Assembly: GCA_002279285.1 (NCBI GenBank)
Contig: NCBR01000038.1
Coordinates: 1-23,323, forward strand
Reading direction: 5' to 3'
Length of the DNA stretch: 23,323 nucleotides
DNA from: Acidobacteria bacterium 37-71-11
GTDB taxonomy: Bacteria > Acidobacteriota > Thermoanaerobaculia > Thermoanaerobaculales > Thermoanaerobaculaceae
In this document: positions 18,505 through 23,323 of the stretch, piece after piece
How positions within the stretch are numbered: the stretch's first letter is position 1
Layout: the number at the start of each line of letters is the position of its first letter
Notes under the pieces: generated by a model
What the model was told of the DNA's origin: nothing
Database searches by the model: none
The model's input: only the letters and a program-made list of their open reading frames with translations
Made by a program: the position numbers and the translations under genes

Positions 18505-19072
18505 ATGAGGTGGTGGCTGGAGCGCGACGGGCGCCGGTTCGAGGTCGCGGCGCGGCGGCTCGACGGGGCGTGGGAGGTCACGGTGGACGGGACCCCCTAC
18601 CGCGTGGAGATGTTGCCGCTCCACCCCGGGCTCGACGCGCTCTTCTGCCCGGACGGGCGCAACTTCCTACCGCGTGGAGATGTTGCCGCTCCACCCCGGG
18701 CTCGACGCGCTCTTCTGCCCGGACGGGCGCAACTTCGCCGTCGCGAGCCAGCGCCTGGCCCGCAACCACTACCGGGTTGCCCTCGGCCAGCGCCAGTTCG
18801 AGGTGCGCCTGCGCGATCCCCTCGACCGCGAGGTGAACGGCGCGGTGGTCCACGCCGGGCCGCACGAGCTGCGCGCCCCGATCCCCGGGCGCGTGGTGAG
18901 CGTGGCGGTTGCCGAGGGGGACGAGGTCAAGGCTGGCCAGCCGCTCGTCATCCTCGAGGCGATGAAGATGGAGAACCAGATCTGCGCCGAGGGCCCGGGC
19001 CGCGTCGAGCGCGTCCTCGTCGCCCCCGGCGTCACCGTCGACGGCGGCCAGGTGTTGGTAGTGGTGGCGTAG
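18505..19072 (+). CDS. Biotin carboxyl carrier protein, frame broken by a 70-bp tandem duplication
   Basis: This should be the biotin carrier of the carboxylase. The C-terminal biotinyl domain is complete: 'LRAPIPGRVVSVAVAEGDEVKAGQPLVILEAMKMENQI', with the biotin-accepting lysine in AMKM, and ends 'GQVLVVVA' at TAG 19070-19072. The N-terminal part (from ATG 18505, 'MRWWLERDGRRFEV') is in another frame. The cause is an exact 70-bp tandem duplication (18596-18665 and 18666-18735). Since 70 is not a multiple of three, the first frame runs out of phase in copy two. Removing one copy yields one uninterrupted 165-aa protein. As written, only internal initiation (for example GTG 18674) would give the biotinyl domain. 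Stop-side neighbour is the convergent AttH-like gene. Whether the duplication is genuine needs reads. Confidence 0.85.
18596..18735. repeat. Exact 70-bp tandem duplication inside the biotin carrier gene
   Basis: Base-by-base comparison shows identity at a 70-base offset for every position from 18596 to 18666, i.e. two perfect copies. The left flank (18595 C against 18665 T) and right flank (18667 C against 18737 G) differ. Perfect identity implies a very recent event, an unstable locus or an assembly duplication. Confidence 0.95.
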
Positions 19073-19086
19073 CCATCCGAGATGCA

Positions 19087-19114
19087 GGGCACCGGGGTCC
19101 GGGCACCGGGCGCC
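19087..19114. repeat. Heptamer array F, GGGNNCC x4
   Basis: Four tandem heptamers GGGCACC, GGGGTCC, GGGCACC, GGGCGCC, beginning 14 bases after the carrier-gene stop. More diverged than arrays A, D and E. Confidence 0.7.
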
Positions 19115-19122
19115 GAAGAGGC

Positions 19123-19150
19123 GTGGCCCGTGGTCAGTGGTCCGTGGCCC
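19123..19150. repeat. Heptamer array G, GTGGYCM x4
   Basis: Four tandem heptamers GTGGCCC, GTGGTCA, GTGGTCC, GTGGCCC. On the minus strand they read NNNCCAC, so this array is opposite in orientation to array E on the other side of the carrier gene. Confidence 0.75.
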
Positions 19151-19200
19151 GAGAACGACAACAACGCCGCACCGTAGCAGCCGCCCGCCGGGCGGCCGGC

Positions 19201-19256
19201 CTGACGTGCGCCCCGATGCCCATCGGCGTCGCGGCGCCTATCGCGGCGCGCGTCAG
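19201..19256. terminator. Large branched hairpin at convergent gene ends
   Basis: CTGACGTGCGCC (19201-19212) pairs with GGCGCGCGTCAG (19245-19256) over 12 positions with one G-T pair. Inside, CCGATG (19213-19218) and CATCGG (19221-19226) form another stem. The structure includes the stop codon of the AttH-like gene (19253-19255). There is no T-tract. It could be a bidirectional terminator or 3'-end stabiliser between the carboxylase and AttH operons. Confidence 0.45.
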
Positions 19257-20329
19257 AACCGGCGCGCGAGCGAGCCGGCATAGCCGGTGAGCTCGGCGTA
19301 GCCCTCGCCGGCGACGGAACCGGTGACCGCGACCGGGCCTTCCCAGTAGATCGTGCCGGTCGAGCGGCGGGCGTCGAGTTCGGCGTCGGCGAGCTCGGGG
19401 CGCACCTCGAGGTCGAGGCCGGCGGACGGCACGGTGACGCGGACGCGCGCCGGGTAGGGCGCCTTGGTGCGCGGGCTCGTCCACCAGGTGAGAGGGACGA
19501 ACGCGAAGTCCCCCGCCCCCAGGCGGCGCGTCGAGCCGTCGCGCGCGATCAGCGTGCCGGCCGACTCCAGCGCCGCGCTGCCGTCCGCCCGCCGCAGCCG
19601 GTAGAGCATCAGGTCCCGGCCGTCGGCGAGGCGGAGGCCGAGCCAGTCCCAGCCGACGACGCCGGGTCCGAGCTGGCTCGTCCCCCACTCGTGGTCGAAC
19701 CACGCCTCGCCGTGCACGGCCAGAGTGCGCCCGCCCACCTCCAAGGTGCCGCGCGTCGCCAGGCGCGGGAGGCTCACGTACACCGAAGCGTTCCCCGGCC
19801 CTGGTCCCTTGCGCGAGAGCCCCGCGTCCCCCTCGAGGACGAGCCGCTGCGACGGCAAGAGCTCGAGCCGCAGGCCGATCCCGGCGTCGCGGTCGCCGGC
19901 GGCGAGCGTCACCGTGCCGTCCGGCGCTCGCCGCATCGTCCAGTCGTCGAGGACGACGTCGAGGTCGCCCTCGGCGGCCGCGGCGAGACCGCCGCCGATG
20001 CGGCGGACCCGCTCGGCGAAGCGCATCCGGCCGGCGGCGATGTCGGCGACGGCGAAGTTCGCAGCGAGCACCTGGCGGGCGCGCAGCGCCGACTCCCCCG
20101 GCAACGGCGGACCGGGCTCGAGCCCCTGGCGGAAGAACGTGAGCTGGAAGCCATAGCGCCGGCCGCCCGCGTCCGCGAGCTGGCCGGTGACGTACCACCA
20201 CTCGGTCTGGAACGCCGGGTGGGCGCCGTCGTCGCGGGGGAACTGCAACGTGGGGGGGGCGCTCACCGTCTGCCAGACCGCGGCGGCGAGCGCCGGCGCG
20301 GCGAGGAGCAGGGCGAGCGCCCGAGGCAC
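19253..20329 (-). CDS. AttH/CrtC-family lipocalin-like secreted protein
   Basis: The 358-aa protein has a signal peptide (about 1-18, 'ALALLLAAPALAAAV') and the double lipocalin-like fold of the AttH/carotenoid 1,2-hydratase (CrtC) family. Hallmarks are 'FPRDDGAHPAFQTEWWYVTG' (EWWYVTG at 43-49), 'FDHEWGTSQ', 'GWDWLGLRLADGRDLMLYRLR' and 'YWEGPVAVTG...GYAELTGYAG' at the end. GTG 20329 is chosen: it lies 1 base after the permease stop, has a GGAGG site upstream, and directly precedes the signal peptide. The longer ATG 20353 lies within the permease gene. The order ATPase, FtsX permease, AttH matches the AttEFGH systems named in Agrobacterium, so it may handle a hydrophobic envelope molecule with the transporter. 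A true hydratase activity is unlikely without carotenoid genes nearby. Confidence 0.88.
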   Translation of the reverse strand: MPRALALLLAAPALAAAVWQTVSAPPTLQFPRDDGAHPAFQTEWWYVTGQLADAGGRRYGFQLTFFRQGLEPGPPLPGESALRARQVLAANFAVADIAAGRMRFAERVRRIGGGLAAAAEGDLDVVLDDWTMRRAPDGTVTLAAGDRDAGIGLRLELLPSQRLVLEGDAGLSRKGPGPGNASVYVSLPRLATRGTLEVGGRTLAVHGEAWFDHEWGTSQLGPGVVGWDWLGLRLADGRDLMLYRLRRADGSAALESAGTLIARDGSTRRLGAGDFAFVPLTWWTSPRTKAPYPARVRVTVPSAGLDLEVRPELADAELDARRSTGTIYWEGPVAVTGSVAGEGYAELTGYAGSLARRF

Positions 20330-20330
20330 G

Positions 20331-22886
20331 CTACCCCTCCTCCCGCAGGGCATCGCCCGGGTGCATGCGGGCGGCGGCGAGGGCCGGGGCGAGCCCCGCC
20401 AGCAGGCACGCCGCCGTCACCAGCGCCGCGGTGACGGCGAGCGAGCCCCAGTCCGGCAGGAAGCGCAGCGTCCAGCCGAACGACTGGACGTTGACCACCT
20501 TCACGAGCACGAGGCCGATGGCGAGGCCGGTCGCGAGGCCCGCCGCGGCCCCCGCCAGGCCGAGCAGCGCCGCCTGCCCCGCGACCACGCCGGCGACCTG
20601 GCCGCGCGTAGCCCCGAGCGAGCGCAGCAGCGCGAGATCGCGGCGGCGCTCGCCGAGCAGCGCGAACAGCACCGTGAGCACCGCCAGGACCGCCACCGCG
20701 GCGGCCACCGCCTGCAGCGCGCGGGTGATCGCGAAGGTGCGGTCGAAGATCGCCACGACCTCGGCCCGCAACTCGCGGTTCAGGAGCGCCTCGACGAGGA
20801 AGCGCCCGCCGAGCGCGGCCATGAGCCGGTCGCGGGCGGCGAGCGGATCCGCCCCCGGCGGCAGGAACACCGCCACGTCCTGCGGGCCGTCGTCGGGATA
20901 GACGGCGAGGAAATCGGCGTCGTCGATCACGACCATCCCCTGGGGGTGGGAGTAGTCGTAGAACACCCCCTCGATGCGGCGGGTGAGCGTTCCGCCCGGG
21001 ACGCCGAGCGTGATCGTGTCGCCCTCCCCGACGTGGAACCGGGTCGCGAACGGCTCGCCGACGACCGCCGCGTGTCGCACGAGCGCCGCGGCGAACACCG
21101 CGCGCGAATCGCGGCCGTCGCGGAACGTAACGCCACCGCGACGGGCCACGACCGCGAACGCGCCGCCGGAGAGCGCCACCTGCTGCCCACGGAAGGTGGC
21201 CGCCGCGGTGTGGAACGGATCCACGGCGTCTTTGCCGAAGAGCCGCTCGGCGATCCGCACCACCGCGGGGTCGAGCCGCCCGACCTGGACGCCGGTGTCG
21301 GCGGCGAGCGGGCGGACCCAGATATCGGCGCGCATCCCCTGGTTGGCCCAGTCGATGACGGTGGCGCGGAACGAGTGCACCATCGTGCCGATCGCCACCG
21401 CGAGCGCGACCGCGACCCCGACGGCGCCGGCCGCCCAGCTCGCGCGGCGGCGGCCGGCGGCGAGCGCAGCGATCGCCAGGCGCACCGGCGTCCGTTCCGC
21501 GGCGCGGGCGAGCGGCGCGGCGGCGCGGCGGGCGAGCAGGTCGAGGAGCGGCGACGCGCTCACGAGCAGCACGCCGAGCAGAGCCAGGGCGGCGAGGAGC
21601 GCGGCCACCGGCAGGTCGTGCCACGCAGGCGCGCGTGCGAGGGCGACCGCCGCCGCGCCGAACGCGAGCGCAAGCCCCGCCGCGCGCCGCCGCGAGGGGC
21701 GGCGGAGGAACTTCGGCTGTTCGCTGGCGAGCCCTTGCAGCGGTGGCGTGCGCACCGCCTCGACGAGCGGCAGCGCCGCGGCGAGCAGCGACGCGCCCAC
21801 CCCAATGGCGATCCCGGCGACCGCGAGCCACAACGGCAGCCGGATCTCGGTGGCGGGGATGCCGCGCACGACCGCGGCCACCGTCGAGCGCACGCTGGCG
21901 AGCGCCGCGCGGGCGCCGAGGACGCCGCCCGCGACGCCGAGGGCGCCGCCCAGGAGCCCGATGCCGGCCGCTTCGACCAGCACCGCCCGCGCGATCTGGC
22001 CGCGGGAAGCGCCGAGCGAGCGCGCCAGGGCGAGCACGCCGCGCCGCTGCACGACCGATGTGGCGAGGGTCGTGGCGACCAGCACCGCGCCGACGAACAG
22101 CGAGACCCCCGAGAGCGCGGCCAGGTTGAACTCGAGGGCGCGCACCATGCGGGAGGTCGCGGCGGCGCGTGACCGCGGCTCCTCGACGGTGACGCCCGCG
22201 GGGAGGAGGCGGCGGGCCTCGGCGGCGAGGGCGCGCTCGTTCACGCCGCGACGGGGGACGAGCTCGATGCGGTCGAGCCGGCCGACGCGGCCGAACAGCT
22301 CTTGCGCGAGCGCGACGTCCATGACCACGACACGGTCCCAGGCGGAGCCGAACCGGCGCGGGGCGAACGTGCCCGCCACGGTCACGCTTTCGCGCCGGGC
22401 GCGCACCGAGAGTTCCAGCCGGTCGCCGGGGTGCAGTCCCAGGCGAGCGGCGAGGCGCGCCGGCAGCAGCACCCCGCGCCCGGCCAGCAGGCTCGCGACC
22501 TCGTGCGGGGATGGGAGCGCGGTCGCCGCGGGTTCGAGGGCACGGACCTGGTCGTCGAGCAGAAGGTCCACCCCCAGCACGCGGACCGCGTCCCCGAGCG
22601 CCGGCAGCAGGGCGATCTCCTCGATCACGGGCGCCACGACCGCGTCGCCCGTGAGCGGCCGCAGCCGCCCCAGGAGCGCTTCCGGCACGCCGTCGGGGCC
22701 GGTCACCTCGAGGCGGGCGCGGCCCGCCACCTCCTCCACCCCCTGCTCGAGCGCCGCCACCGCCGCGCGGCTCGCCGCGACAGTGGCCACCAGCGCCGCG
22801 ATCCCGGCCGCCACGCCGACCACGGTCGTCAGCAGGCGGAGTGGCCTCCGCGTTGCGGGCCGCAGGACGAGGGTGCGCAGCAGCAC
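20331..22886 (-). CDS. Fused double-FtsX ABC transporter permease (AttF/AttG-like)
   Basis: This 851-aa inner-membrane protein contains two FtsX-type permease units in tandem. An N-terminal helix at about 18-38 precedes a periplasmic domain. The first FtsX core spans about 255-375 with 'LARSLGASRGQI' (287-298). The second half begins with further helices near 430-510 and another periplasmic domain. The second core near the end carries 'LLRSLGATRGQV' (753-764) and 'VNVQSFGWTLRFLP', and the C-terminus is 'MHPGDALREEG', a typical FtsX ending. Such proteins (MacB/LolCE relatives) move or extract lipids, peptides or lipoproteins rather than importing nutrients. GTG 22886 starts 2 bases after the ATPase stop, and the AttH-like gene starts 1 base after this stop, so all three form one operon. 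Confidence 0.92.
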   Translation of the reverse strand: MLLRTLVLRPATRRPLRLLTTVVGVAAGIAALVATVAASRAAVAALEQGVEEVAGRARLEVTGPDGVPEALLGRLRPLTGDAVVAPVIEEIALLPALGDAVRVLGVDLLLDDQVRALEPAATALPSPHEVASLLAGRGVLLPARLAARLGLHPGDRLELSVRARRESVTVAGTFAPRRFGSAWDRVVVMDVALAQELFGRVGRLDRIELVPRRGVNERALAAEARRLLPAGVTVEEPRSRAAATSRMVRALEFNLAALSGVSLFVGAVLVATTLATSVVQRRGVLALARSLGASRGQIARAVLVEAAGIGLLGGALGVAGGVLGARAALASVRSTVAAVVRGIPATEIRLPLWLAVAGIAIGVGASLLAAALPLVEAVRTPPLQGLASEQPKFLRRPSRRRAAGLALAFGAAAVALARAPAWHDLPVAALLAALALLGVLLVSASPLLDLLARRAAAPLARAAERTPVRLAIAALAAGRRRASWAAGAVGVAVALAVAIGTMVHSFRATVIDWANQGMRADIWVRPLAADTGVQVGRLDPAVVRIAERLFGKDAVDPFHTAAATFRGQQVALSGGAFAVVARRGGVTFRDGRDSRAVFAAALVRHAAVVGEPFATRFHVGEGDTITLGVPGGTLTRRIEGVFYDYSHPQGMVVIDDADFLAVYPDDGPQDVAVFLPPGADPLAARDRLMAALGGRFLVEALLNRELRAEVVAIFDRTFAITRALQAVAAAVAVLAVLTVLFALLGERRRDLALLRSLGATRGQVAGVVAGQAALLGLAGAAAGLATGLAIGLVLVKVVNVQSFGWTLRFLPDWGSLAVTAALVTAACLLAGLAPALAAARMHPGDALREEG

Positions 22887-22888
22887 GG

Positions 22889-23323
22889 CTACAGCGCCGC
22901 CTCGATCGCACCGTCGCGCATCCGGATCACGCGGTCGGCGGCGGTGGCGATCGCATCGTCGTGGGTGGCGAGCAGGAGCGCGCTCCCCTCCTCGCGGCGC
23001 AGCTCGTCCATGAGCCGGAGCACCGCCGCCCCGGAGGCCGAGTCGAGCGCGCCGGTGGGCTCGTCGGCAAGCACCACCGCGGGGCGGTGCACGAGCGCCC
23101 TGGCGACCGCGGTGCGCTGCTGCTCGCCCCCGGAGAGCTGCGCCGGGAAGTGGTCCTTGCGGTGCGTCAGGCCGACGCGACGGATGAGGTCGAGCACCCG
23201 CGCGGGATCCCTGCCGCCGTCGAGCGCGAGCGGAAGCGCGATGTTCTCCTCGACCGTGAGGTGGGGCATCAGGTGGAACGACTGGAACACGATCCCGGTC
23301 GAGTGGCGGCGCGCCTGCACGAG
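22889..23323 (-). CDS. ABC transporter ATPase, LolD/AttE-like (partial, cut by window edge)
   Basis: The visible 144 residues are the C-terminal two-thirds of an ABC ATPase; Walker A lies beyond the window. The frame is open to the last base. Visible motifs are the Q-loop 'GIVFQSFHLMPHLTVEENI', signature 'LSGGEQQR', Walker B 'AVVLADEPTGALD', and the H-loop 'LATHD'. These phrases are typical of LolD/MacB-type ATPases that drive FtsX permeases. It precedes the permease by 2 bp on the same strand and should energise it at the cytoplasmic face. The operon's promoter lies outside the window. Confidence 0.93.
   Translation of the reverse strand, partial: LVQARRHSTGIVFQSFHLMPHLTVEENIALPLALDGGRDPARVLDLIRRVGLTHRKDHFPAQLSGGEQQRTAVARALVHRPAVVLADEPTGALDSASGAAVLRLMDELRREEGSALLLATHDDAIATAADRVIRMRDGAIEAAL

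Noticed and set aside
20263..22911. Minus-strand open frame of 882 codons overlapping the ABC permease
   Set aside because: Arg/Pro/Gly-rich translation with no family motifs; it is a shifted-frame shadow of the FtsX permease caused by high GC.

Overview
The window looks like a chromosomal segment of a very GC-rich (by eye about 70% or more), Gram-negative bacterium. An RND efflux system with an outer-membrane channel shows the double membrane. The gene mix (DUF933-type YchF GTPase, selA, a split propionyl-CoA-type carboxylase, TldD/TldE, an AttEFGH-like transporter) would suit Acidobacteriota or Myxococcota/Desulfobacterota relatives, but nothing here fixes the phylum. There are no rRNA or tRNA genes, prophage, insertion sequence or CRISPR array. 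High GC creates many long antisense open frames, which I treat as shadows.

Left part (1-5.8 kb): the last codons of a probable upstream gene; an NtrC-type sigma-54 response regulator (22-1293) with a weak C-terminal HTH; convergent selA (1290-2630, minus); a two-gene plus-strand operon of a charged helical protein and a TPR protein (2723-4045); a DUF933-type YchF GTPase (4035-5077, minus); and a second TPR protein (5149-5776, plus). Three of these genes carry frame-breaking indels: one base lost in an A run, about 30 bp missing from ychF, and a larger gap in the second TPR gene.

Middle (5.8-15.1 kb, minus strand): transcription runs right to left through tldD-tldE, then tetR - TolC-like channel - membrane fusion lipoprotein - RND pump. 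The tetR promoter (TTGACA, 18 bp, TATAAG) has a near-perfect 16-bp inverted repeat in its spacer, the classical layout of an autorepressed TetR/RND efflux operon. A hairpin follows the pump gene.

Right part (15.1-23.3 kb): a plus-strand biotin-dependent acyl-CoA carboxylase operon (carboxyltransferase, biotin carboxylase, biotin carrier). Its intergenic spaces hold seven short arrays of 7-bp tandem repeats. Five share an NNNCCAC register and vary in the first three bases. The carrier gene holds an exact 70-bp tandem duplication that breaks its frame; deleting one copy restores a normal 165-aa carrier. Facing it is a minus-strand operon like AttEFGH: ABC ATPase (cut by the window edge), fused double-FtsX permease, and a lipocalin-like AttH/CrtC protein.

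The most unusual signals are the heptamer arrays around the carboxylase genes, the frame-breaking 70-bp duplication, and the cluster of indels in otherwise conserved genes. The indels may be real decay, reversible switching or assembly error; raw reads would decide.
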